From an uncultured Lachnospiraceae bacterium (lineage in GTDB: Bacteria > Bacillota > Clostridia > Lachnospirales > Lachnospiraceae): DNA of 64,000 bases. The DNA lies in assembly GCA_946544235.1 (NCBI GenBank), contig CAMNMC010000104.1, positions 1-64,000 of the forward strand, in the 5' to 3' direction. A model generated the notes under the pieces. That model was not told where the DNA came from. It worked only from the letters and a program-made list of their open reading frames with translations, and did no database searches. Shown here in pieces: positions 17,139 through 26,608 of the stretch; within the stretch, counting starts at the first letter, position 1; each line of letters starts with the position of its first letter. A program made the translations under genes and the position numbers.

Positions 17139-18665
17139 TTAAACGATACTTTCATGTCTGACGAGTTTTGAAACCCCGTTCGCCATGAAGAGAAGAGCCA
17201 CACTGACAAGCGACTTGGCCATACCAATAACCGTAGATAGCGGTATACTTCCGCCCTCGAAACCGAGGTGGTAAACGTAAAGGTCGAGCACTTCCATGTG
17301 ATCCATGTTTGATGCATTTGAGAATACCAGGTACTGATCCAGTCCGTTGCTGAGCATTCCGGCAACAGCGAGGAGGAGCATTACCATGTATGTTGGCATA
17401 AGTCCCGGAAGGGTTACGTGCCAGATTCTCTGGAATCTGCCGGCACCATCAACTCGGGCTGCTTCATAAAGCTGTCTGTCGATACCTGAAATACCGGCGA
17501 TGTAGATGATGGCACTCCAGCCTACGCCCTTCCATATTCCCCAGGCGAGCATCTTCAGCCAGGTATGTGAATCTCCCATGAGGTGGTTTCCTGATGCTCC
17601 GAAGAACATATTGAAGAAACCGTCTGTTGAGAAGATTGCAAGTGCAACTGTATAAACAAGTATCCAGCTTATGAAGTTTGGTATCGTTGTAAATGTCTGA
17701 ACGATACGTCTGAACGGTTTAGCATTTATTTCTGTAAGGAATACTGCGAAGGCAAGTGGTATCCAGCTTGTCAGGATTCCCAGACCACTCATTGCAAATG
17801 TATTTCGAAGTACTCTTACGATATCTCTCTTGGTTGCTTCATTCTCAAAGAGATATTTGAACCATTTAAAACCAACAAAGGTCTTGCTTGAAAGCTCTCC
17901 ACCTGATCTGTAATCGAAGAAAGCATATCTCCATCCCCAAAGTGGGAGGTAGCAGAATACAAATGCGAGAAGTGCAAATGGAATAAACATAAGGAAAAGC
18001 TTAAACTTTGTCTCCATCGCATATTTATCTTTTTTCTTTGGTAACGGAACAATGAAGAAACAAATGATTGTTGTAACAAGTATAATACCTGCAAGCACTG
18101 CATATATTATGATACCGCTTGCAAATACTGCCTGTACCTTATCCTGCTTCTTGGCAGCAGCGAAATCATTATAAGCTCCGTTGATAACAAAAAGTCCGAT
18201 TGTCAGTAATACAACGCCTATGACATTGATCAGGAATGACAATCTCTTGCACTTGAGATTACCAAGTGACAGGCACGCTCCGGCTGCAATGACCAGAACA
18301 CCGATGAGTGTCAGTATCGATCCGATGTAAAGGGTTGTAAAGGTTCCTTCCTCAACCCATCCCATTCTGAAACCTCTACCAACATTTTCTGTGAGACTGT
18401 TATATGATATTGCCGATGTAAAGAGTGAAAGATTCTTACTGATAAGTGCTGTCAGCTTCGAAGGATTCATGCTCGGGATAAATACGAAGAAGAACATAAG
18501 AAAGGCTACTATCCTCTGTACTCCGAAAAACAGTCCGGCAGGTTCCTTCACCTTATTCCTCTTCTTATCGATCACCAGAACCTGGTTTTCAAGTTCCTTC
18601 TCTCTAGCCATATCAACACTATAGCTTCCATCAAATAACTCTGCGGCAGATTTCTTATCGCCCAT
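17139..18665 (-). CDS. Sugar ABC transporter permease, LplB type, with extra N-terminal membrane domain
   Basis: Second membrane subunit. From about residue 222 it is a standard LplB permease with EAA loop YEAARVDGAGRFQRI. The usual protein is about 300-320 aa, but this one has 508. The first 220 residues add a charged cytoplasmic segment and four extra predicted spans (about 48-65, 112-132, 143-161, 183-206). ATG 18665 has AAGGAGGG nearby; a start six codons upstream is less likely. The gene is 15 bases before the partner permease. The extension could modulate assembly or sensing; its role is unknown. Confidence 0.9.
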   Translation of the reverse strand: MGDKKSAAELFDGSYSVDMAREKELENQVLVIDKKRNKVKEPAGLFFGVQRIVAFLMFFFVFIPSMNPSKLTALISKNLSLFTSAISYNSLTENVGRGFRMGWVEEGTFTTLYIGSILTLIGVLVIAAGACLSLGNLKCKRLSFLINVIGVVLLTIGLFVINGAYNDFAAAKKQDKVQAVFASGIIIYAVLAGIILVTTIICFFIVPLPKKKDKYAMETKFKLFLMFIPFALLAFVFCYLPLWGWRYAFFDYRSGGELSSKTFVGFKWFKYLFENEATKRDIVRVLRNTFAMSGLGILTSWIPLAFAVFLTEINAKPFRRIVQTFTTIPNFISWILVYTVALAIFSTDGFFNMFFGASGNHLMGDSHTWLKMLAWGIWKGVGWSAIIYIAGISGIDRQLYEAARVDGAGRFQRIWHVTLPGLMPTYMVMLLLAVAGMLSNGLDQYLVFSNASNMDHMEVLDLYVYHLGFEGGSIPLSTVIGMAKSLVSVALLFMANGVSKLVRHESIV

Positions 18666-18683
18666 TCTATCCCTCCTTAACAC

Positions 18684-18941
18684 TTTTTGACTAAAAAATC
18701 CGCACGGGGATCATATTTCCCCTTCATTATCTACAGTATAATTAATCATGCTGTTTTTTAATACCTCAATAAAATGACATAAAATACTATGAAAAAAAGA
18801 CTGTATTTTCTGCACGTATTCATTAGCCCTTCCTGCATATTCCCGGCTTCCGGCCGGTACATACAGAAGAGGCAGTACACACACTGTGCACTGCCTCTCT
18901 TTCATGATCTCTCAATTAGTTTTCTGATACTGTTTTTAGGA
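18684..18941. other. Gap between the surface-protein and permease genes
   Basis: On the minus strand this holds a 9-bp hairpin AGAGGCAGT/ACTGCCTCT (about 18869-18900), a small CCGGC/GCCGG hairpin, and a TATACT box near 18735 without a good -35. The permease operon may therefore have its own activator-dependent promoter here. No gene is visible. Confidence 0.35.
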
Positions 18942-20849
18942 TTATTCATCCTTCTTTTTCTTGCTCATAACGATGCCGCAGATTGCTCCGAGAACAACTA
19001 CTACACCACCGATGATTGCTGCGATAACTCCGCCGCTGAGGCCATCCTTCTTGTCATCCTTCTTCTCTTCGTCAGCCTTAGGAGCTTCTGTTGCAGCATC
19101 AGCCTTTGTTGTAGCTTCTGTAACTGCCTCTGTTGTAGCTTCTGTTGCAGTTTCTACAAGACCATTTGCTGCAAGATATGCATCAAGATCTGTATCTCCG
19201 GCTGTACCAACACCTGTTCCTGTGATAGAGAATACAACCTTAACTTCCTTCTCAGGTGTAAGAGCTGCTGTATCACATGCAGGATTCTCAGAGATTCCTG
19301 TGCCTGATCCATCATATGCGTTAGAGATATCTATACGGAATCTTCCGTTTCCTTCGATATCACCAAGAACGAGGTTGTCGCTGTTGCTTGTAATCTTCTG
19401 ACCATCAACAAAGATTGCAACCTTAACCTTGGCATCTGTATCCTTAAGCTCTTCCTTGTCGTTCTCTCTAAGAGTACCAACGGACTTCATTGCCTTGCCC
19501 ATTCCATCGATATCAACGAGGAATACAAGTGCTCCGTCCTGAGGATCAGCCTTTGTTGTAGCTCCAACCTGTTCAGCTGTAAGAGATACTTCATAAACGC
19601 CATCACCGGTAACCTGTACTTCGTTACCAACGCCCATGTTGTAATTCTGCCATGAATTATCAAGACCATCTGCAAACATAAGGAATGCTGTCCAAGGACC
19701 TGTTGTATCAACTTCTTCCTCAACTGTCTCAATGTATGAACCAAAAGGAACTGCTTCTGCAATAAGCTCATATGTAACTTCGATTGATGTGATGTCCTTA
19801 TCAGCATATGCTGAAACATCTACTGGTGTAGGTGTAACATCTGAAGAACCATCTGCTGTTCTACCGCCAAATGTCTTATCTTCCGGATTAACCCATTCAT
19901 TGAAAAGGTTTGTACGTGTTGTGATTCCGTCATCTGATGATGTATATGTCTTTCCTGTAAGAGTAACTTCTTCACCGTTGATCTTAACTGACTTGATGTT
20001 CATGTAACCATATGGGAAATACTTTTCACCATCTTTGATCTCAACATCTAAGAAAGCAAGTCCCTTTGCAGGAGCTTCTTCAGTAGCCTTGATCTCGCAT
20101 GATACTGTGTATTCGCCTTCGCCTGTAACAGTACCCTGATTCATGGTAACTGTTGCCCATTCCTGACCATCATTCCACCACTGATTAGCCCAACCGGTAT
20201 CAGAGAATGTGATGTATGTAGGTGTTCCTTCTGCAGGAAGCGGTTCTGCAACCTTTTCCTTAACGATAGGAGCATCCTCGTGCTCACCAAAGTGAGAAAC
20301 TGTAAATGTTACCTCGAGTGACTTAACGCCTTCAAGCTGCTCAGCCTTCCAGAGCATTGGTGTAGCTCCTGTTGCGTCCTGCTCACATCTTGTGTCAGCA
20401 GCAACTGCGCCTGTATCATCTGTTGGCTTGTTCCATTCATTGTAAAGATTTACTCTTGTTGTTACGCCTGCACCATCTGCAGAACATGTGTAGCTGTAAC
20501 CCTGAAGCTCGATAGCTTCACCGTTCATCTTGATCTCATCAACTGTGATGATAGACTTGTTACCAAGAACCGACTCACCGTTAACAACTTCGAGAGCGTT
20601 AAACTGTGCGAGGTTCTGTGGCTCAGTTGCCTCCATTGATACTGTGTAAGTACCATCGCCTGTGATCTCTGCATTTGTCCATGTTGCTTCAAACTCGCCC
20701 CAATCAGAATTGTTGATGTTCAGGTAAGCGGTACCGTCTGAAAGTGTTGACGCGTCCTGTGCAGCCTGTGAAAATCCACCGGGGATTGTTGCTACAGCAA
20801 GGACTCCTGCGAAGAAAGCAGCTGACAACTTCTTAAGTAGTTTCTTCAT
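18942..20849 (-). CDS. Membrane-anchored surface protein with three repeated beta-rich domains
   Basis: I do not recognise a named family. The 635-aa protein has a signal peptide ending near AQAA, then three related domains of about 160-180 residues (roughly 38-190, 209-385 and 395-555). Each begins with an aromatic segment, then TGDG-x-YTVS or TGEG-x-YTVS, a hydrophobic strand and an IKxNGE-type strand; the first two also share TTRxNLxNEW. A Thr/Glu/Ala-rich linker, one membrane span (about 605-628) and a KKKKDE tail anchor it. The pattern resembles carbohydrate-binding modules. Its place just ahead of the permease and binding-protein genes suggests it captures galactan or oligosaccharides for them. 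AGGAGG precedes the ATG. Confidence 0.8.
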   Translation of the reverse strand: MKKLLKKLSAAFFAGVLAVATIPGGFSQAAQDASTLSDGTAYLNINNSDWGEFEATWTNAEITGDGTYTVSMEATEPQNLAQFNALEVVNGESVLGNKSIITVDEIKMNGEAIELQGYSYTCSADGAGVTTRVNLYNEWNKPTDDTGAVAADTRCEQDATGATPMLWKAEQLEGVKSLEVTFTVSHFGEHEDAPIVKEKVAEPLPAEGTPTYITFSDTGWANQWWNDGQEWATVTMNQGTVTGEGEYTVSCEIKATEEAPAKGLAFLDVEIKDGEKYFPYGYMNIKSVKINGEEVTLTGKTYTSSDDGITTRTNLFNEWVNPEDKTFGGRTADGSSDVTPTPVDVSAYADKDITSIEVTYELIAEAVPFGSYIETVEEEVDTTGPWTAFLMFADGLDNSWQNYNMGVGNEVQVTGDGVYEVSLTAEQVGATTKADPQDGALVFLVDIDGMGKAMKSVGTLRENDKEELKDTDAKVKVAIFVDGQKITSNSDNLVLGDIEGNGRFRIDISNAYDGSGTGISENPACDTAALTPEKEVKVVFSITGTGVGTAGDTDLDAYLAANGLVETATEATTEAVTEATTKADAATEAPKADEEKKDDKKDGLSGGVIAAIIGGVVVVLGAICGIVMSKKKKDE

Positions 20850-20871
20850 AGATATCCTCCTTTTTTCTTTC

Positions 20872-20974
20872 GAATGCGTACTGCATCTTTAGTTACCCAA
20901 TGCATGCAGCATTCAAAATAACATAATGCTCCTGCATCTGTTAAAATTCTATCAACAATACCCTAAAAATTATA
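20872..20974 (-). promoter_or_regulatory. Leader of the surface-protein gene: TATAAT box and hairpin
   Basis: On the minus strand a perfect TATAAT lies at 20974-20969 without a matching -35, as expected for an activator-dependent promoter. Downstream, GAATGC plus TGCAT (arms 20909-20914/20904-20908 with 20872-20877/20882-20886) form an 11-bp bulged hairpin immediately before the ribosome binding site. Confidence 0.45.
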
Positions 20975-21071
20975 CCTAACATTTTCTATCTCATATGCTC
21001 TAATTTTTGCATCTGATTATAATCATTTCTCAGTAAAACTCCCCGGCAAGGCATATTCATATCCAAATGAA

Positions 21072-21231
21072 AAGCCGTCTATATATACCTCTTCTGTTGC
21101 TCACAAATGCAACATCAGTTGTATATATACAGACGGCTTCCTGTTTTATTATTCAACATATGCAAACAGCGTGTATATTTACCCGTCGGTTACAAGAAAA
21201 TGCAGCCTCAGTGGTATATATACACGCTGTT
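21072..21231 (-). terminator. Two tandem hairpins downstream of the histidine kinase
   Basis: Hairpin 1 pairs 21072-21088 with 21121-21139 (9+8 bp, two-base bulge) and contains a nested GTTGC/GCAAC. Hairpin 2 pairs 21165-21178 with 21218-21231 (14 bp). Their right halves are related in sequence (AAATGCA, then CAGT, then GTATATATACA). On the minus strand each is followed by a short T stretch. They fill most of the gap 20850-21240 not used by the surface-protein leader. Confidence 0.65.
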
Positions 21232-21240
21232 ATGTTTATA

Positions 21241-23115
21241 TTACGCCTCGATAAGCGGCATATGAATCTCAACTCGCGTTCCCTTACCGAATTCACTGGT
21301 GATCTTGACACCATATTCGTCACCGAAGCGGAGCTTTATTCTCTGGTTTACGTTTACAACTCCGATGTGTGTCCTGTCGAGATTCTCAAAATTATTCATA
21401 TTATCAAGGATGTCCTTCAGGTCTTCGCCGGTCATTCCCTGCCCGTTATCTTCTATGACAAGGTACATATCATCTCTTATCTCTGCTCTGATCTCGATAC
21501 ATCCACCCTCTTCCATGTCCTCCATTGCATGAACATAGGCGTTTTCAACGAAAGGCTGGACCACAAAAGGCATGACCATATATTTCTCTGCCAGTTCCTT
21601 ATCGAAGCTAATGTCGGAGGTTATCCTGTCACCGAAACGATAATCCTGAATCTTAAGATAACAGTCAACCTTGTCCATTTCCCATGCAAGACTCTTTAGT
21701 TCACTTCCGACCTCCAGTGAGCTTCTGAGGAGCCTTGTCAGTCTGACTGAAATATCCTCGATTTCCTTTTCCTTGTTGATACACGCAAGCATACGTATAT
21801 TTTCAAGCGTATTATACAGGAAATGCGGATTGATCTGGGTGGCAAGCATCTTGAACTCAACTTCCTTCTCTCTGGAATAAAGCTGCTCCTTCTGAAGTCT
21901 CTCTTCAGCTGCCGCCTCACTGAGTTCTCTCATATTTGTGACCATCTTGTTCATATCATTATAGAGATCCCAGATTTCATCCCTGGCGTCACCGATACCG
22001 GTATCCGAAATATCGACATTTCTTCTCTTTCTTCGTGTACCGGAATGAGAGCGATCATGTTTCCTGTCATCAGTATCAGATGAAGAATCATCCGTTGATC
22101 CTTCTTCAACGTCAACATCTGTCGTGATCCTGTGCATGGCCCTTCCGAGTGCCCTGATACGCCTGTCAAACCAGCTGTTAAGCAGGATGATGGCTATTGC
22201 CATGACTACTATGGCAATTATTATAGGAAATATCATCTTTCGCGCAGATCCGCGGATCTCCGAGTCGATATCATCATATGATCTAATAGAAAAAATATCA
22301 TAGTAGTCCTGCGAATATCTCGGATTGATCCTTACGCTTGAAATATAACACTTTGATTTTCTGAACCTGAAGTCATTCTTTTCAGAATCAGCAGCATCTA
22401 TGATATCCTCTATTTCACTTTCCTTAATATCAAAGTTTGAATGAACAAGCTCACTGCCATTAAGGATCATAACAGCATATCCGTCAGTCTCATTAACGAT
22501 ATCATTTGTAAGAGCCGGGTCGATGGATATACTGATTATTCCGGCGACATTTCTTTTCTGAGTATAAAGGATCTTGGTAAGTCTGATACTCCTTCTGTCG
22601 GTTGCAATATTGGTCAGATAAGACCAGCTCGGACGTCCATCGTTTTCAACCGTATTTTTATACCAGTTTTTCTCCCTGATAGTGTCGGTAATAAGCTTAA
22701 AATTCCTGTTATCAACCCTGTCGACGGTTCCCTTATTAACATATATACAGATACTTGAAATATCCTTATAATATCCCGCAACATAATCCGAGAGTCTGTT
22801 AAAACCTCTGTAATCAACAAGAATATCACTGTCGCCACCGACACCTTTTAAGCCAACCATCTGACTCTGAGGCTCAAAATAAAATCTTTCGGAAAGCTCG
22901 ACAACATGATCCATTGTGATCTCTATCTCATCCTTTCTCTCCTCAAGCTTACGATTCTCATTGGCAGTCTGGATATTCGCAAGAGAACGACGTTCGGAAT
23001 TGAACATAAATATGCACACCAAAATAAGCGGAAGGAAGCAGCCAATGGCATAAACCAGGAACATTCGCTGACGCATTTTGAGGTTCTTTATTTTTGAGTT
23101 TAATGCTTTGATCAT
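21241..23115 (-). CDS. YesM-type sensor histidine kinase
   Basis: Membrane sensor (624 aa) with spans at about 17-38 and 294-313 enclosing an extracellular sensing region of about 250 residues. A HAMP-like linker follows, then the His_kinase domain with phospho-acceptor His431 in QINPHFLYNT and a HATPase domain with VIEDNGQGM. Odd for the family, the HAMP region contains a highly charged Asp/Ser/Arg-rich insert at about 335-366. The probable partner is the YesN regulator at 11538, at the other end of the locus. The ribosome binding site is weak (GAGATGG). The ligand is presumably a galactoside or the loaded binding protein. Confidence 0.92.
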   Translation of the reverse strand: MIKALNSKIKNLKMRQRMFLVYAIGCFLPLILVCIFMFNSERRSLANIQTANENRKLEERKDEIEITMDHVVELSERFYFEPQSQMVGLKGVGGDSDILVDYRGFNRLSDYVAGYYKDISSICIYVNKGTVDRVDNRNFKLITDTIREKNWYKNTVENDGRPSWSYLTNIATDRRSIRLTKILYTQKRNVAGIISISIDPALTNDIVNETDGYAVMILNGSELVHSNFDIKESEIEDIIDAADSEKNDFRFRKSKCYISSVRINPRYSQDYYDIFSIRSYDDIDSEIRGSARKMIFPIIIAIVVMAIAIILLNSWFDRRIRALGRAMHRITTDVDVEEGSTDDSSSDTDDRKHDRSHSGTRRKRRNVDISDTGIGDARDEIWDLYNDMNKMVTNMRELSEAAAEERLQKEQLYSREKEVEFKMLATQINPHFLYNTLENIRMLACINKEKEIEDISVRLTRLLRSSLEVGSELKSLAWEMDKVDCYLKIQDYRFGDRITSDISFDKELAEKYMVMPFVVQPFVENAYVHAMEDMEEGGCIEIRAEIRDDMYLVIEDNGQGMTGEDLKDILDNMNNFENLDRTHIGVVNVNQRIKLRFGDEYGVKITSEFGKGTRVEIHMPLIEA

Positions 23116-23230
23116 TTTAAAATCGCCATCTCATTATACATACGCCGCTCGTCAGACTCACGGCTGATTATGGTAATACGTAATTAATTATATCAATCAA
23201 GGTTGTAACTATACCCAATATTTTTCAAAT

Positions 23231-25264
23231 TTACAATTTAGACTCAACAATTAGGACTTCATTATGCTTGAGCGTCAGGGATGTTCCTGCTGTGAGGGAC
23301 TTTCCTGTGAGGAGGTCAGTACCGGAAATGTCAAGTGTACAGTTCTCATCCTCTTTGCTGTGATTGATGATAAAGGTGTAAGCATGGTCTTCGCTGTAGC
23401 GGCGGGTTATTTCAAGGTTATCGAAGGAAGCTCCCGGATCCATGACGCCATGAATTTTTTTATCCTTGGATATTTTATCAACCAGGCGGTCATAAAAGGC
23501 CTCATCGGAACATGTTCCTATATAGTAAGCCTCACCATCGCCGAATTGATTTCTGGTTATTACAGGTGTTCCTGCATAGAAATCCTTATCATAAACGGCA
23601 AGTACTTCCGCACCCTCAGGCTTTATTATATCACAAAGCACAGCCGCATCGGCAGTCTTTCCGTCAAAATTAAATGAGTTTTTCTCACCCTCAGGAAGCG
23701 CATCACTTTCCTCGACCCATATTCCGAGTATATCACGAAGCTTGCCCGGATATGCTCCGTAAACAAGATCGCTCTCTCCAACATAGCCGCTGAAATACGT
23801 TGTTACAAAGCTTCCGCCGTTCTTTACGAAGCCTCTTATCTTATCGTCATAGCCATCCTTGACCATGTAAAGAATAGGTGCAACGACTATATCATATCTG
23901 TCGAGGCTGTCATCCGTTCCGATAATATCACAAGGAATATGCCTCTTATAAAATGCATTATAATACCTGAAAGCTTCTTCATGATAGTCGATCAGTATGC
24001 TCGGGCCTGCAGAATATGATATTCCCCACCAGTTCTCCCAGTCGAAAACTATTGCAACGCGAGGCTTCTGAAGAGTTCCGAGAAGCTTATCGCCAAGGTT
24101 ATCAAGCTCTGCGCCCAGTTCGGTTATTTCTCTGAATACTCTGGTATCCTCACTTCCTGCATGATCAATGACCGCGCCATGGTATTTCTCACAGGCACCG
24201 ATGCTTCTTCTCATCTGGAAAAACATGACCGTATCAGAGCCATGAGCAACCGCCTGATAGCTGAGCCTTCTCATATCTCCCGGACGCTTCAGCTTATTAT
24301 ATGGCTGCCAGTTTGTTACGCTCGGTGTCTGCTCCATAAGGCAGAACGGTTTATCTCTCTTAAGTCCCTTGATCACTTCATGAGAAAGAGCTATATGTGA
24401 CGCAGGTTCATCAGGTCCCGGATAGCTGTCCCATGATGCAAAATCAAGATATGGAGCCCATTTATGATAGTCAAGCGGATAATAGAAGCCCATCAGATTC
24501 GTTGTTATCGGAGTATTCGGAACATATTTTCTTATTGCATCATATTCAAGTTTATAGCACTCAAGTATACTTTCTGAATTAAAGCGTCTGTAATCAATAG
24601 AAATACCCTGGAAGGTCGTTCTCTCCCTGCCGAAAAGCGTAAAATGCTCCGACAGCTCGTTCGGTACCACTATATCCTCAAAATCATAGAAGGTATGTCC
24701 CCAGAACGCCGTATCCCAGGCTTTATTTACCTCATCAATCGTCTTATATCTGTCACGAAGCCAGCGTCTGAAGGCTGATGCACAGTTTTCGCAATAGCAT
24801 TCACCACTGTATTCGTTTGAAATATGCCAGCCGATTATGGCCGGATTGCTGCCGTATCTCTCAGCAAGCTTTTCTGCGAGGCGTGCCGAATACTTTCTGT
24901 AAACTGTACTGTTAGGACATGAATTCTCCCTGCCTCCGAATTTATGCTTTCTTCCCTGATAATCGGTTCTCAGTATCTCCGGATGCTTACGCGCCATCCA
25001 CGCAGGATGCGCTCCCGTAGAGGTTGCAAGGCATATCTTAAGCCCATTCTCTGAGCACATTTTAATTATCTTATCAAGCTTTTCAAAATCATATTCATCC
25101 TCTGACGGCTGAAGTGCAGCCCATGAGAAAACATTCAAAGTTACTATATCTATATGAGCCTTCTTGAAAAGTCTCATATCCTCCTGCCATACCTCCTCCG
25201 GCCACTGTTCCGGATTATAGTCTCCACCATATGCTATCTTGTTGTGATTCCAGATTCTTTCCAT
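23231..25264 (-). CDS. Beta-galactosidase, GH42
   Basis: Cytoplasmic exo-enzyme (677 aa, no signal peptide) that removes terminal beta-galactose. It is full length for the family: a TIM barrel with the acid/base Glu151 in WHISNEYSG and the nucleophile Glu311 in CLMEQTP, then the trimerisation domain and a C-terminal beta domain. Cys116, Cys156, Cys158 and Cys161 match the structural zinc site of GH42. The N-terminal YGGDYNPEQWPEE is the family signature. It lies upstream of the kinase gene on the same strand and would act on oligosaccharides brought in by the transporter. Confidence 0.96.
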   Translation of the reverse strand: MERIWNHNKIAYGGDYNPEQWPEEVWQEDMRLFKKAHIDIVTLNVFSWAALQPSEDEYDFEKLDKIIKMCSENGLKICLATSTGAHPAWMARKHPEILRTDYQGRKHKFGGRENSCPNSTVYRKYSARLAEKLAERYGSNPAIIGWHISNEYSGECYCENCASAFRRWLRDRYKTIDEVNKAWDTAFWGHTFYDFEDIVVPNELSEHFTLFGRERTTFQGISIDYRRFNSESILECYKLEYDAIRKYVPNTPITTNLMGFYYPLDYHKWAPYLDFASWDSYPGPDEPASHIALSHEVIKGLKRDKPFCLMEQTPSVTNWQPYNKLKRPGDMRRLSYQAVAHGSDTVMFFQMRRSIGACEKYHGAVIDHAGSEDTRVFREITELGAELDNLGDKLLGTLQKPRVAIVFDWENWWGISYSAGPSILIDYHEEAFRYYNAFYKRHIPCDIIGTDDSLDRYDIVVAPILYMVKDGYDDKIRGFVKNGGSFVTTYFSGYVGESDLVYGAYPGKLRDILGIWVEESDALPEGEKNSFNFDGKTADAAVLCDIIKPEGAEVLAVYDKDFYAGTPVITRNQFGDGEAYYIGTCSDEAFYDRLVDKISKDKKIHGVMDPGASFDNLEITRRYSEDHAYTFIINHSKEDENCTLDISGTDLLTGKSLTAGTSLTLKHNEVLIVESKL

Positions 25265-25431
25265 ATACTACCTGCCTGACTTTCTTAAAAACTATGATCC
25301 GTGACGAGCAGATTAAGCTTCGCCCACGATGATTCACGATAACATATTAACATACTAATGCTTCATTTTGTACACTGTAAAATACTCTTTTTTTACTAAT
25401 TTTTTTACATATTTCCTAAACAAAGATTTGA
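25265..25431. other. Intergenic region upstream of GH42
   Basis: Contains a direct repeat ATCGTG-AATC-ATCGTG on the minus strand near 25325-25345 that could be an activator site, and AT-rich DNA beyond it. No clear -35/-10 pair and no gene were found. Confidence 0.3.
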
Positions 25432-25451
25432 GGCAGGCGAAAACGCCTGCC
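25432..25451. terminator. Perfect 8-bp hairpin at the end of the ATPase-nuclease island
   Basis: GGCAGGCG and CGCCTGCC enclose an AAAA loop, 30 bases past the nuclease-gene stop. A T-run is missing on the minus strand, so termination efficiency is uncertain. The sequence is 19/20 identical to the hairpin at 27827-27846 on the other side of the two-gene island. Confidence 0.55.
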
Positions 25452-25481
25452 CCCATAGTTATTGTTATCCAATAATCATTT

Positions 25482-26591
25482 TTATTTGTGAATAATCGCG
25501 TTATCTATTTTTTTCTTAGCATCTTTTATATCCAGCAGGGATTTGATCATATCAAGCGAAAGGATATTATTTAATTCCGTTCCATCGAAGTAATATATAT
25601 GCTCTGTATCAATCACAAGGATCCCATTATGAATTTCTTTTTTATTAATTACTTTATTATCTGTAATCTTAATTTCATCAGCATTATAATACTTGTTTAG
25701 CTGACCTATTAAATCTGGTTCTATATTTACGTTAAGTTTAACTTCAACTCCCAGATATTTACCATTATACTGTATAACATTGTCTATTCTTGGATGTTTT
25801 TTATTAGAATTATTTTTCTTCACACATTCGCATTCTCTATAAATAGTCTTTATATCAGATAAAACTCTTAATAAGTAATTCACATAATATGTTCTAAACT
25901 GTGATTCCAAAAAAAAGCTCCTTCTGTATCTTCCAGAAACATCCATAAAATTATCCATATTATTCTTCGACAATGGTATTGGATCAGCCTCGCACTCAAC
26001 AAACCAATTTGGAACCTCCTTGTTATACTCCAAGATTATTTGTTTTAATGTTTTAAACTCTTCTCCAAATACAGGAGTTATTGTACTTTGCTTGCTTATC
26101 TCTATAAAACCTTTGAATCTTTCAAATGGTATACATCGATCCAGAATAAATAGGTCTTTGAACTGTGAATATATATTTGATCTCCAATGCCTTTCATATT
26201 CCTCATCATTAACATCATTTTGAGGATTTCCCGCAATTCTGGCAATACCAAAAATACACCCTCCAACTTCATCATAATACTCTTGGCTATGCACTAGTGA
26301 TTTTATTAATGATTTATAATCCCTTAACGAATATATCTCATGTCCGTAATCATATAATTCTTTCGTCATTCTGTTAATATGTTGCTGCGAAGATACTGTT
26401 TCCATCAGCAATACTAAATCGTCAATCTTTGCCCATCTCGGAACAGACCAAATACACCTAAGGTCACTTTCATAGTATTCTCTATGAAGTTCCTCAATGC
26501 TGTCGGCCGTACCAAACCGTTCCCATTGGTCAAGGGCTTCATCTAACGTTTTACTAACAGAATAATTAGCTATAAATGATTGAATATACAT
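25482..26591 (-). CDS. PD-(D/E)XK nuclease-like protein partnered with an ATPase
   Basis: Not a named family to me. In the 369-aa protein the C-terminal third shows a PD-(D/E)XK pattern: Asp270, then Glu283-Val-Lys285 within GVEVKL, followed by a QxxxY motif (QLNKY at about 296-300) like that of RecB-type nucleases. The N-terminal 250 residues are mostly helical with no motif I know. I chose ATG 26591 because GGAGGGG lies seven bases upstream; a start at 26612 overlapping the ATPase stop lacks a site. It is 17 bases after the ATPase gene. Base composition is visibly more AT-rich than neighbours, a sign of transfer. DNA cleavage is inferred from the motif only. Confidence 0.72.
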   Translation of the reverse strand: MYIQSFIANYSVSKTLDEALDQWERFGTADSIEELHREYYESDLRCIWSVPRWAKIDDLVLLMETVSSQQHINRMTKELYDYGHEIYSLRDYKSLIKSLVHSQEYYDEVGGCIFGIARIAGNPQNDVNDEEYERHWRSNIYSQFKDLFILDRCIPFERFKGFIEISKQSTITPVFGEEFKTLKQIILEYNKEVPNWFVECEADPIPLSKNNMDNFMDVSGRYRRSFFLESQFRTYYVNYLLRVLSDIKTIYRECECVKKNNSNKKHPRIDNVIQYNGKYLGVEVKLNVNIEPDLIGQLNKYYNADEIKITDNKVINKKEIHNGILVIDTEHIYYFDGTELNNILSLDMIKSLLDIKDAKKKIDNAIIHK

Positions 26592-26608
26592 CTTAACCCC
26601 TCCCCATC

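Noticed and set aside
18789..19401. Cys/Ser-rich plus-strand frames opposite the surface-protein gene
   Set aside because: They are antisense shadows of the Thr/Glu-rich linker and membrane anchor of the real minus-strand gene.
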